From Hygrocybe punicea (lineage: Eukaryota; Basidiomycota; Agaricomycetes; Agaricales; Hygrophoraceae): DNA of 64,000 bases. Under the pieces are notes generated by a model. It saw only the letters and a program-made list of their open reading frames with translations, did not search any database and was not told the origin of the DNA. A program made the position numbers and the translations under genes. The stretch is from the NCBI GenBank assembly GCA_963556145.1, contig OY744470.1, forward strand, positions 1,302,001 to 1,366,000. The letters are read 5' to 3'. Positions 36,810 to 48,309 of the stretch are shown in pieces (within the stretch, counting starts at the first letter, position 1; each line of letters starts with the position of its first letter).

Positions 36810-38895
36810 AATCCTGCCGATTGAGTGGGTCCAGGATCAAACCAACGCTACAGAATGGGCTGGACCCCAGTCAACCTACCCTGCAGCAATAGCTGGACCC
36901 TGGTCAAGCCAGTGCTGCAGCAAGAGCTGGGACCAGGTCAACCCAATGCTGCAGTAATTGCTGGACCTGGGTCAACCAAGTGCTGCAGCAATAGCTGGAC
37001 CCCGGTCAACCTATCCTGCAGCAAGTACTGGGCCAGGGTCTACCTAGTGCAGCTAGTGTATTGCACGGGTAACCCCCGGGTATTTTTGGCTGTACCCATA
37101 CCCACACCCGTTGTACCTGCGGGTACAAAACCCGCGGGTTTTACCCATCATTTTAAGCCCCGGATTGTCCAAAACGGTCAAGTATTGAGCTAGATATGCT
37201 CAAAATACTGCAATGAGGTATTTTGAGCATATCTAGCTCATTACTTGACCATTTTGGATGATCCAGGGCTTAAAAAAAAGCTGGCGGGTCCAGGAATCCG
37301 TAGCCGTACCCTACCCGTACCCGTACCCGTGGCAAAACCCGCGGGTTTACCCGTACCCGTGCAATACACTAAGTGGAGCAGCAATAGCTGGACCCTGGTC
37401 AACCCAAGCCCTGCAGCAATAGCTGGACCCCAGTCAACCTACCCCGCAGCAAGTGCTGGGCCAGGGTCAACCCAGTGCTGCAGAAATAGCTGGACCCCGG
37501 TCAACCAAAGCCCTGCAGGAAGTGCTGGACCTCGGTCAACCCAGTGCTGCAGCAAGAGCTGGGACCAGGTCAACCTACCCTGCAGCAAGTGCTGGGCCAG
37601 GGTCAACCAAATGCTGCAGCAATAGCTGGACCCCGGTCAACCCAAGCCCTGCAGGAAGTGCTGGACCCGGGTCAACCCAGTGCTGCAGCAAGAGCTGGGA
37701 CCAGGTCAACCCAATGGCGCAGTAATTGCTGGACCTGGGTCAACCAAGTGCTGCATCAATAGCTGGACCCTGGTCAACCCAGTGCTGCAGCAATAGCTGG
37801 ACCCCAGTCAACCTACCCCGCAGCAAGTGCTGGGCCAGGGTCAACCCAGTGCTGCAGAAATAGCTGGACCCTGGTCAACCCAAGCCCTGCAGGAAGTGCT
37901 GGACCCTGGTCAACCCAAGCCCTGCAGGAAGTGCTGAACCCAGGTCAACCCAGTGCTGCAGCAAGAGCTGGGACCAGGTCAACCCAATGGCGCAGTAATT
38001 GCTGGACCTGGGTCAACCAAGTGCTGCATCAATAGCTGGACCCTGGTCAACCCAAGCCCTGCAGGAGGTGCTGGACCTGGGTCAACCAAGTGCTGCATCA
38101 ATAGCTGGACCCCGGTCAACCCAGTGCTGCAGCAAGAGCTGGGACCAGGTCATCCCAATGGCGCAGTAATTGCTGGACCTGGGTCAACCAAGTGCTGCAT
38201 CAATAGCTGGACCCTGGTCAACCCAAGCCCTGCAGGAGGTGCTGGACCTGGGTCAACCCAGTGCTGCAGCAAGAGCTGGGACCAGGTCAACCCAATGCTC
38301 CAGCAATAGCTGGCCCTGGGTTGACCCAGTGCTGCAGCAAAAGCTGGCCCTGGGTGCACCCGGTGCAGCAGTAAGAGCTGGACCTGGGTTGACCCGATGC
38401 TGCAACAAGAGCTGGACCTGGGTTGACCCAATCCTGCAGCAAGAGCTGGGGCCAGGTCAACCCAGCAATCGCTGGACCCCAGTCACCCCCTCCAGCATGT
38501 GCTGGGCCCTGGTCAACCCAATGCCACAGCAACAGCTGGGTCCAGGTCAACCCCAGTGTGCAGCAAGAACTGGTCTAGGGTCAACCCAGTGCTGCAGCAA
38601 TAACTGAAGCCAGGTAAACCCACATGGCTTGAACAGCTGGACCTGGGTCAACCCATCCATCCTGGAATAGCTGCCCTGGGTTAACCTACCCCATGGCAGA
38701 GCTGACACCGGGTTGACCCACCCAGGCGCCCTTGACCAGCAAGATCTGTACCTGTGTCAACCTACCACACCACATTTCCCCAGCAAGAGCTGTCTTTTGG
38801 GTTAACCTACCCCCCCAGCAAGCAACTGCGCTATGTGTACCTACCTTTTGCAACTATATCTGCGATCGGGTTAACCAAAACGACTGGGTCTACTG
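36810..38895 (-). repeat. Right outer arm with 34-35-bp minisatellite
   Basis: Inverse of 31126-33007. Coordinate sums are 70021 outside the variable block and 69817 inside it, showing a 204-bp (six-unit) copy-number difference. Parts outside that block translate identically in the two arms. Confidence 0.9.
37046..37379. mobile_element. MITE 3b: copy of the nested hAT-type element in the right arm
   Basis: Element 37054-37371, inverse of 32446-32763, with the same imperfect duplication (AGTGCAGC / AGTGGAGC). It was therefore present before the arms were duplicated or homogenised. Confidence 0.88.
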
Positions 38896-40598
38896 GTGCA
38901 CATCGCCGGGAAACTCGATGCTTGAGGAGGTGAGAGCCTTGAAGATTTGAAGTTGATTTTCATTCAAGTTTCCATCTTTCTTTCGCTGTTTGAGAAAATC
39001 GATGGCAGCCTGAGCATTGATTACTTGCGCATTCAAAGAAGTGGTGGGGGACTGTTTGCCAAGCTTAGATATTGTGACGTCCCATTGTTCCATTGGTGCA
39101 GGGGAGCCACGGGGACTCGCCACAGCAAGGAAAGAGATGTCGATACCATTGGCTCCGTGGCGGGTACTAAATACCGACATGGTATCGAGTGAAACAAAAG
39201 GAATTGCATGTAGACGTATCCATCGACGAAACTTCAAAAGCAGGTTCTGTGAATCTCCATGCAGACGCCTTAATTCGGCATCTACATCATCACCGATGTC
39301 TTGAATTATGCCTGGTTTATTGCCAGGGAGGGAAAGGAGTCTGCCAGCATCCAAGATATTCAGGTGATATCGAAGCATCCGGGAGTATGCTACGCGCCAA
39401 AGGAGGTGAGAAAAACGCCAAAGTTTCATGGCACACTCTGGAAGAGATTTGGGCTCGTCTTCGTCCACAATTTCCCATGCAGCACGAAATGCCGCGAGTG
39501 CCTTCTGGTAGCCATACAGCACCGTGACGAGGAGTTGGTGGAATTCCACCCATGTGTCTGCATTGTAGGTCCATTCTCTTTCTAAACCCAGATGTGATCC
39601 TAGCTCCTTTTCAAACACGGCAAGCAGATTGGTGAGCTGAGACGTCGGATCAGCACCCGGATATTCCTTCATGACCTCATAAGTATCTGCCTTCCTCATC
39701 GTCCCCAGTATACGGCCAAAAACTGAGTCCTTCCTGTTAGGAAACTGCTCCAGTTCTTTTTGGAACCTATTGTACGCGTCCTGCACCATCTCCGGCGTTA
39801 TCATCCCAAGAATCTGAATGAAACCACGCGACAATCCATGATCAATTCTCCTCCATATCTTCTTCCAACAGCATGAGATGATATAACGAGACATTTTTCG
39901 GAAAAGAAGACTTCTTTCTTCTGGAGGAGCTGTCTTGTAAGCCTTGACATATTCAAGTATAATCGCTATATGGTTTTCAAAAGGGTCTCTTCTGAGGTAC
40001 GATGTAAATCATAATCTATTGACGACAATGCAAAGACTAAGCCCCACCTCATAGTTAGACCACACCATGGATCCCTAACTATTGAGGGCCAGTGTGATAT
40101 TCCGGTTTCAAGGAGCATGGGCTGAAAGAGTGCGCCCTCAGGCTGAAAACAGATGTTTTTACAGTCAGGTGCTGTGGCGGTGGTGGAGTTCACGTTCGTG
40201 AAATAATGATCCTTCAAGTGCGATGCGTTCTGTACTGCCATGATATAATTGGAAGCGGGTCATTTAAATGAGTCCCCTATCAGTGAGGATGGCGATGGCC
40301 CTGCTAGTGCGACTATCTCGGTGTCCCGTGTAAGGATGGCTGCAGCTGCGTTCAGTGCGAAACTGTGGGGTGATTGTCCAACAGGTTCGAGGGGACCATG
40401 GTACTCTTCCTCGAATGCCTTCACCAATATCGGGTGACCTGTGCCCAAATTGTTCATGGTCGTAACCAGCGAAAGGAGCATGGTGAGTGTACAGAACTCG
40501 GCATGAAGGCTGGGGTTTGCCAGTGGGTAATCGGAGGGCAGATGTGCAGCCGGTGCACAATTTGAATCACTCCCTGGGCCATCCATCCCTTTGGGCAT
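38896..40598 (-). pseudogene. OTT_1508-like deaminase-family gene, copy A, truncated
   Basis: Paralog of copy B (41761-43858) in head-to-head orientation. ATG at 40598 (MPKGMDGPGS). Exon 1 reads to 40066 (IVRDPW) and carries an in-frame TGA at 40260-40262 after GDSFK; exon 2 starts at 39991 and gives ENHIAIILEYVKAYK, SRYIISCCWKK, YSRMLRYHLNILDAG, FRRWIRLHAIPFVSL, all with counterparts in B. It stops abruptly at FPGDVH, exactly where the giant inverted repeat begins, so the part that in B holds the His-Cys-Glu and Cys-x2-Cys metal motifs is missing. Non-functional as a deaminase. The TGA could alternatively fall in an unrecognised intron, but copy B has none there. Confidence 0.75.
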
Positions 40599-41760
40599 TC
40601 GACTCCGAGTCACTGTTGCCAGAGGCACTCGCTGCTGGTAGGCTGTAAACTTGCACTTGAAGGACTTGAACTTACTCTAAGTTACTACTAGACTAGTCGA
40701 ACTCACTGCGGCCAGTGACCGTGACGGCGCCCGGCCGGTGCCAGTGATACCGCCATGAAGTTCAAGTTGAATATAGCCTGAGCCCAGCCCGGGGCCAGTG
40801 CAAGAGTGCGGCGCGGCGCGGGCCGCATGCTGACTCCGCCGAGTCGGACTTGAACTTGAACTTGAACTTGAACTCCTACTATCGCGACTTCTGTCTTTTG
40901 GGTTACCCAGAGACGCTTGGTTCCTTCAATCTTCTTACTAGTTGGCTGGGTCTTTTGGGTTACCCAGAGATGCTTGGTTCCTTCAATCTTCTTACTAGTC
41001 GGCTGGGTCTTTTGGGTTACCCAGAGATGCTTGGTTCCTTCAATCTTCTTACTAGTCGGCTGGGTCTTTTGGGTTACCCAGAGACGCTTGGTTCTTTCAA
41101 CCTGGTTAACTTCTTGGTGGTACCATCCCCAAAGACGCCCACATATTATCGTCGACACACACGTCTCTGTGGCGCTTACTACACGTTATTCCTCAATTTC
41201 AGGCTACCCAACGTGTCACCCAAGTACGTTATTCTGAGGTTTGCGTTCAACCACGTTAAACAGTGTTGTGATTGTAGAAATCGAAAATAATCTTGTGGGG
41301 CTTCGCCTGTTTTCTTTCCATCCTCCTCTTTATAGAGGTGTCTACTCTTGTTGGTGCTTGGCTCTTGGTGAGGCTTTTTTTCTCCGGTTGATTTCTCAGA
41401 ATCGCTAATGCCACTCTGGTTCACAGCAAGAGTCCACAGTCATGTCGATCTGGCAAGCAACAAGAGAGGACGCCCTTGGTGCAAGGCCAGGTAAATTTAG
41501 ACATCCTCCTACGCCGAGTCCACGCTCAGAACTTTGGGCCTCTTCACAGCAAGTGGATGTTCGTGTCGGCCGGAAGCAGCTGCCTGAGTGAGGGATCTTT
41601 TCGTAAATAATATTAATTATAATATTAATTATTTACTTTTTAGGATGCAACGTTGTTGGTGGCTTAACTGAGTATGAAAAAGTACCCTGAGCTATGTAGT
41701 TTTCGAGCAGCGGCATAATCAACTTCTCCACTGTTATCACGGAGTCTATGAAATTGTCCG
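40599..41760. repeat. Intergenic region with a 57-bp tandem array
   Basis: Between the two head-to-head genes. At 40893-41110 four units of 57 bp (starts 40893, 40950, 41007, 41064; type GTCTTTTGGGTTACCCAGAG...) with few differences; the last is diverged. Just before it is (AACTTG)n near 40850-40875. The remaining sequence shows no gene. Confidence 0.85.
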
Positions 41761-43858
41761 ATGGCAAAGAAAGGCAACAAAGCTTCTGTTTTGGAGGTGG
41801 ACCACAATTCAGAATATCGCACCCTCATGGTGCTCTGTGGCCTTCTCTCTGCCAAACTTAACGGCGGATATCCCATACTCGATGACTATGTGGATCCACT
41901 AGAAGTGCTGAGTAACACAATCTTGAACGCAATCGCAAGAATACTTGTCCACTATAGCGATGTATTTGCGGTCTGTGGTCAAAACGATGAAAAAGGGAGC
42001 TTTTCGAGTTTCACCATGATCGCAAATCCGGACGATAAGGATTCACGTTTCAGCTCTGCATTGATCGAATGCCAGTGCACTCTTGTTGCACTGGGCAAAT
42101 CATACTTGCCCTCGATCCTTGACGATCCATGGCGAATAAAGTAAGGCTTCATGTTCTACTATCGATCGTTGTGATTAACACTGCACCTCAGAAGCTCCTC
42201 CGAAGACCATTTGGCGATGATAGTCGATTACATCAATATTTACAGGAGAAGCGCTTCGTCTGATAGGGGTCCACTTTTTGAAGCCATCTCCTGCTACATT
42301 GCCTCATATTACTCGAGGAAATCATCGACGAGAATCAATCATTGGGCGTCGAAGGATTATATTCGCATCCTTGGGGAGATAAAACCGGGGGATGTATGCA
42401 CGCTATACAACGCATTCAGTAACACGAAAAATTCATCTCCGAATCTTGGCAAGTCGAACGACTCGGCATTCCGTCTACTACTGAACAATTTGGGGAAGGA
42501 AGGGGTTCGAGAAGTGATGATGGAACACCCAGACACTGATCCGCGTAAATCGTTGCTCACCCATCTGCTGGCCATGTTTAAAAACAAGCCAGGGTCGGAT
42601 ACCACCTACAGCGCAGACGCCTTTGCGGAATTCCACGAATTCTTCATCGCGGTAATTCACGGTTACCGGAGCGCACTTGAGGCATATCGTGAGGTCCAAG
42701 AGGAACCAGACAAAGAACTCCAGGAGCATGGCATTATACTGTTTCGTTTTATGACATTGTTTTGGCATATAGCATACTCCCGAATGCTTCGCTATTACTT
42801 GTCTATCTTGGGTGCGGGTGGGCACCTTTTGCTCCTCCCCGATGAAGCAGGCAGAACTGAAGGCAACGGCGACAACGGCGACAATGACGATGGGGCAGAT
42901 GAAGAATCGAGACCACGAATGTATTTGCAGCACAGAAACTTTAACCCATATTTCCAATGGATTCGCCTCCAGGTCATCTCGTTTGCATCGCTCAACGCAG
43001 TAACCTTATTTAGCGCCCAATGTCTAACCGATATCAATATATCACTCGTCGCTGTGAGAAAGTCGCGCAACAACCGTGGGAGTCTTGAAGGTTGGAAACA
43101 CACCATGTCAAAACTCAACGATCAGACCGGTCAATTCTTCGATACTGATCGTGCCATCAAATTAATCAAAAACGAAATAAATGACATGGACGCTTTTCTT
43201 AAGAAGGCAGAAGAGGAGCAAAAGTCGAAAATGGAGGAAGATTTACCTGAGGAGCAACAGGCAAAAATGAAGAAATGTCCACGAGCTACAAGAATTCACG
43301 CAGCCTGCTTCTTGCTCACTGGTCGGTGGCCCTACCGCACCAATACGCACTGCGAAATGGCGCTGGGTGCGCTACTGTACATATGTCAGCGTTTCCCGGA
43401 GAGTGCGAGTCAGAAGGCAATTCCACCTGACGTAAGGGATGTTATCAAGGTATGTTGCAAATCATTCATGGTTTATTTGATTTACTAATATATTGTTTAC
43501 TAAGAATTTGAACCGGGAACTGGTCGCAGTTTCCAAGAATTCGTGCCCTGTTTGTTGGGACGTTCTTAAAATATTAGGTTCCGAAACTGCCGACCTTCAC
43601 CTACTGGGATGACATTCTACCTTTTCTTCAATGGTATTACCCGTGTTTCTTCCCAAACAACCAGCCCTAGAAGTAATATCGAAATACAGGCACCACCTAC
43701 GAGATCTATTCAACAAACTGTTTTGTGCCGATACGGAAGGAGCTGCTACACATAATCGGAAACTATCTGTGCAGAGCGTTTCAGGCATCAGTAGCTGTAG
43801 CGAGGACAGTGTACCATCCAACGAGGGACCTTTTGGTGATGATATCTCTTGTGGTTAG
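41761..43858 (+). pseudogene. OTT_1508-like deaminase-family gene, copy B, with a premature TGA
   Basis: Cytidine-deaminase-fold proteins common in fungi; substrate unknown. ATG at 41761. Intron near 42142-42190 joins WRIK to SSSEDHLAMI. A large helical N-terminal region (YSRMLRYYLSILGAGG, IRLQVISFASLNAVTLFS) precedes the catalytic part: RIHAACFLLTG, NTHCEMALGALLYIC, and after an intron SKNSCPVCWDVLKIL, i.e. the His-x-Glu and Cys-x2-Cys zinc motifs. An in-frame TGA at 43610-43612 follows DLHLLG; the frame then continues HSTFSSMVLPVFLP and FNKLF to 43858, matching the usual C-terminal tail of the family. All metal ligands lie before the TGA, so a shortened protein might still fold. Confidence 0.72.
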
Positions 43859-44099
43859 ACGAATCCGGTGTGGAGAGATCGGAAACTCTGGTTTGGCTGG
43901 ATTGTTGTTTGCTTTCAAATGAGCTCGTCTGAGTTCCTAGACGAATGAAACCTGTTTGAAATTTTGCAGTCGCACTTGACTCTGGCTTAAGGACCTGGTG
44001 ACTCCAACAGTGACTCATAGTGAATTGATACGTATCATATTGCTGCCGGTTGCTCGGACTCGGAGATGCTTTGTTTAACTTGAACTCGCCACATGGATC
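43859..44099. other. Short intergenic stretch
   Basis: No gene. Near 44055-44085 the words CGGACTCGGAG and AACTTGAACTCG belong to the dispersed motif group seen elsewhere in the window. Confidence 0.35.
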
Positions 44100-47000
44100 A
44101 GCCACCTGCCAGTGCATGGTGCCAAATTTGCGTCTGCGGGTGCACCTTTTCAGTCATACAAGCATACATCAACGCAGTTGTGAGAAGACGAAGAAACAAC
44201 TTGCTGGTGCTCTAGACAGAGCCAAAGAAGCCTGGCAGGTTAGAAAGCGTCGAAAGATGGAAGAACGAGCTGCAATGCAGGTCCTATCAAATATTGTCCC
44301 ACCAGCAGCTGTGAATGATGCCCCTTCCGTGCCCGAGGTTAGTTTTTTGTTTTGCAGCTATCCCCCACTGACTGCCCTTCAGGGTGTCGCCAACCACTCA
44401 CTCATGGACATCGATGACTTGGACCAATCCCTCGCACAACGTAGAGTCTGCCGAGAGCACCAACTCCCCAAACGCTATTGGGACGCTCTCCCTGAACCTC
44501 CATCAGCACTGCCTATATCTTTGCCTCTCCTGTGCCCCGACTATACATCATCATCTCAGGAAATGCCCCCCGCGACGTTAGCTGACCATGGATCTTCCGT
44601 TCTCTCTCAGGTGAGAAAGATAATGAAGTCATCGCGCAATGTCTTTGGCCTTTTTCGTCAATACAATACCACTCATTTTCCAGAGCATGATCCAGACAGG
44701 AATGTAATGTTGGAAGACTTAACGGATACACTTCAGAATCCTGGCCACCCTCCAGTAGCCTCGTACCATCCCTATCCCAACCAGTCTTCGTTTTTACTCG
44801 GAGAATGGTATTGGAATGATGGAGCTCAGAAGTCACAGTCAAGCTTCAAGAAACTCCTCCACATTGTTGGACACCCAGACTTTCAACCAGAGGATGTCGC
44901 AGGAACAAATTGGCGGCGTATTAATGCACACTTGGGTGGTGACCTGCCAGGCCCCACGACCAATAACGGGGACAATGAGGATGGTTGGGAGGATGAAGCC
45001 GCTGACGGAGACTGGAGTAGCACGCCAATTAAGATCAAGGTGCCTTTTCACAAAAGGACTGCCCATCCAGGGCAGGAAGAGTTTGTTGCAGGGATGCTTC
45101 GTCACCGCAAGTTGGTATCAGTGATCCGGGAGAAGATTTCAAAGCCCTCGAGCCACTCCCACCTCCATTTTGAACTGTACGAATTGTATTGGCAGCCAAG
45201 TGAAACATCTGAGCCGGTCAGAGTTCATGGCGAGCTGTACTCGTCTGCAGCATTCATTGATGCACACCAAAAAGTTCAAGATTCCCCGGAAGAGCCGGGA
45301 TGCGAACTTCCGAGAGTCATTGTGGGACTCATGTTTGCGTCAGATGCCACTCATCTCACCGCTTTCAGTGATGCCAAGCTATCACCTGTCTACCTTGGGA
45401 TCGGGAATGAGTCGAAGGATAGAAGATCCAAACCATCATGTCGCACATTCAAGCATATCACCTATTTCGAAACTGTGAGTACATGATTGCAGGCTATGAA
45501 CGACTCACATATTATTCGCTAGCTCCCCGATGCTTTCAAGGCGTTTGCGATGGACCACATTGGTGGGAAGGGACCCAAACAAGCATTTATGGCGCATTGT
45601 CATCGAGAAGTTTACCATGCACAGTGGGCGATAATTTTGGATGACGAATTCCTAGAAGCCTATGAACATGGCATTGTGATCGACTGCCGTGATGGAATTC
45701 GACATCGCTTCTATCCTCGCATATTCACATATTCCGCTGATATCCTGAGAAGTAAGGTTTCATCTTGTTGATGTTTCCTGGTTGTAACCGACACATTACA
45801 GAGTTATAATAGCCAGCATATGAAATCTTGGCTGATGCCCTTGTCCACGGTGTTTGATCCCACTAGATCGTGTGCATAACATGGGAAAGCGCCAAGACAT
45901 GGCTCAGCGTGAGACACTTGCACATATCGACGACGTGAGTCGTTGTAGTCGTGTTGAAGCTGCTCACAAATCCATATATGAGAAGAACTATGCTGTCAAT
46001 AGTAGGGTGGTGGAAAATCTCCTTCAGGAAGATTCTCTCATTCCAACAGCTGTGGGTATTTATTCTTGAGTGCCTTTGTTCATTTTTCTGACCGTTTTAG
46101 AATGCATTCTCGGACAAGCTAAAACAGTTTGGTTTTTGTCTGTTTCTCATGCTTGTCGTGGATCTCATGCACGAGTTTGAGCTTGGTGTTTGGAAGGCCA
46201 TCTTCATCCATCTCTTACATATTTTGGACTGCCACGATGAAGCCCTCAAACATGAATTAGACCGAAGGTAGGTATCATGAATCTCAACGGTTGCAATACT
46301 TTCTCATGGACCTCCCCAGATATCGAGAAATACCTTCCTTTGGGCTTGATGGCGTGAGGAGAATAATGTCGAACCGATCGGAATTGAAGAAGATGACAGC
46401 TCATGACTATGAAGACCTTTTGCAGGTGGATAGAAACCTTTAATCATTTTCTATTTTGCCTGAACTTACTGTCACAGTGTGCGATACCTGTTTTTGATGG
46501 TCTTCTCCCGGAACCACATAATACACGGGTCTTGAAACTGCTTTTTGATTTAGCACACTGGCATGCACTTGCAAAGTTGCGCATGCACACTGATACTACT
46601 TTGGACATTTTGTCCCAGGTCACGGCATCTCTTGGTAATAGCTTCTGTGAATTTGAGGATAAAACTTGCTCCTTATTTGATACTCAGGAACTGGAACGAG
46701 AACGGGCTGCTCGGCAACGACGTAGGGAGAAGGCTATGTCTAGCAATGGGACAGGACCAAAACCTGTGGCATCTAGCAACAATGCACGAAAACCGAAGCG
46801 TCTGAACCTGAATACCTACAAGGTGCACGCACTGGGTGATTACACCTCTACTATCCAACATTTTGGTACAACAGACTCCTACTCCACGCAGCCGGTAAGG
46901 GTTCAGCCAACTGCTGGTTGGCGGCACTGATCCCCAGCTCACTTTAGCTCGAACTCGAGCACCGAACTTCAAAGGCACGTTTTCCTTGGACGAGTGGTCG

Positions 47001-48309
47001 ACTCATGCCACTACAATTATCAAGAATTGAACGACAGGAACAATTTATTCGCAAGATACGGGAGAACATGTATCCTTCCACTCCCCAAGCGGAGCATGAG
47101 AATGTCATCCATGACCCTAAAGCACCGTACAACATAGGCATGTCGCAGAATTCGCCTGTGCATGTGCCTTCATTTCTTCAGAAGAACAGTGGTGACCCTG
47201 CAACGAAGGTTAGCGTTCCCTTTTTAAATTGCCTACAGGCATTCAATGTCATCACCACAGAACTTTATCATAAATCTGAGGAAGCATCTACTCCCTCGCA
47301 TTCAAGAGATGCTTAAACTTGAGTCTGCATCAGAGCACTCCAGCCGGGTAATAATGTCCTTGGATACGGACATGGACTCGGAGGTCGTCAATGTTAACTG
47401 TGATCCATCTGGCATTGTGTTCTTGAAGAGTGATCGGATCTACCACCACAAACTTACTCGATTCCATTTCACCACGTATGATGTGCGGCGAGGTACAGAT
47501 ATTATCAATCCTGGCAACTCTCGCTGCAATATCATGCTTCTTGCTGACAATGCAGACGGCTCTTCTGGCAATCGCACCCTTTCTTATATGCACGTGTTCT
47601 AGGCACGTACTATGCAAACGTGATCTACACTGGGCCTGGAATGTGTGATTATAATGCCCGCCACTTGGATTTCTTGTGGGTGCGATGGTTTCAAGTTGTG
47701 GACCCGGAATCGTCAGGATGGGATAATTCAAAGTTGGATTCTGTCTGCTTCCCACCAATGAATGGAGAGAATGCTTTCGGCTTTGTAGACCCAAGAGATG
47801 TTCTGCATGGGTGCCATATCATGCCAGCCTTTGCAAAAGGAAGGTGACACGTGGATGGAATTGGCATGTCTCGTTGTGCGAAGGACAGTCAGGATTACCG
47901 CCGTTATTATGTTGGCCGGTAAGTTTAATCATCTGGAGAGTATACTCTTTTGTTGACTTCAATATGTAGATTATCCGCGTGAGATCCCATCATGCGTTAC
48001 CACTTGGGACTAGCAATAGGTCATGTTCATACTTGTGGGCCTGCCCCAGTCACCGCTACTAGTAGTCATACGCCAGCTTTGGTTCCCCAGGGCATCGAAT
48101 CATCAGAACATGAACCTGAAATAACATCAAGTGATAATGATGCCAATGCTGTACCTTTGGATGAAAACAGTAGTGATGTCATTGATTCTGATGATCCAGA
48201 GTTGGGTTTAGAAGACCGTCAGTTAGATGGATGGGGAGATATTGAAACGGACGGTTCGGATGGAGAAGATCATGAAGAGATGGAGGAAGATCATTTTACA
48301 GGAATATAG
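44100..48309 (+). pseudogene. Plavaka-type transposase gene, decayed
   Basis: Transposase of the Plavaka group (CACTA-like elements of basidiomycetes). Signature blocks in order: MFASDATHLTAFSDAKL, YLGIGNESKDRRSKPS, AMDHIGGKGPKQAFMAHCHR, EAYEHGIVIDCRDGIRHRFY, RIFTYSADIL, a lost-frame stretch with VVDLMHEFELGVWKA, CAIPVFDGLLPEPHN, AHWHALAKLRMHTD, TYKVHALGDYTSTIQ, GTTDSYSTQPVR, KNSGDPATK, NVIYTGPGM, FVDPRDVLHGCHI, MRYHLGLAIGH. About ten introns. Lesions: the frame changes near 47570 (NRTLSYMHVF in one frame, HPFLYARVLGTYY in the next), and an in-frame TGA at 47980-47982 before DPIMRYH where Arg is usual. The tail is acidic. No element ends were recognised. Confidence 0.85.

Larger units (their letters stand above)
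31126..38895. mobile_element. Giant 7.77-kb inverted duplication (foldback-like element)
   Basis: Outer ends CAGTAGACCCAGTCG (31126) and the exact inverse (38895). Left arm 31126-33007 pairs with right arm 36810-38895 nearly base for base, except that the right arm is 204 bp longer within the minisatellite. Inside these the pairing continues in diverged form: 33360-33600 with about 36000-36285, triplet-rich ORFs at 33620-34290 with 35400-35930, a tRNA-like motif at 34440-34512 with 35203-35293, and a centre near 34860. No transposase or other known enzyme is encoded. No target duplication was found at the outer ends (TATCGGTA on the left, GTGCACAT on the right). Confidence 0.85.

Noticed and set aside
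40893..41110. CRISPR-like array
   Set aside because: Units are contiguous 57-bp tandem repeats without spacers, in a eukaryotic genome.
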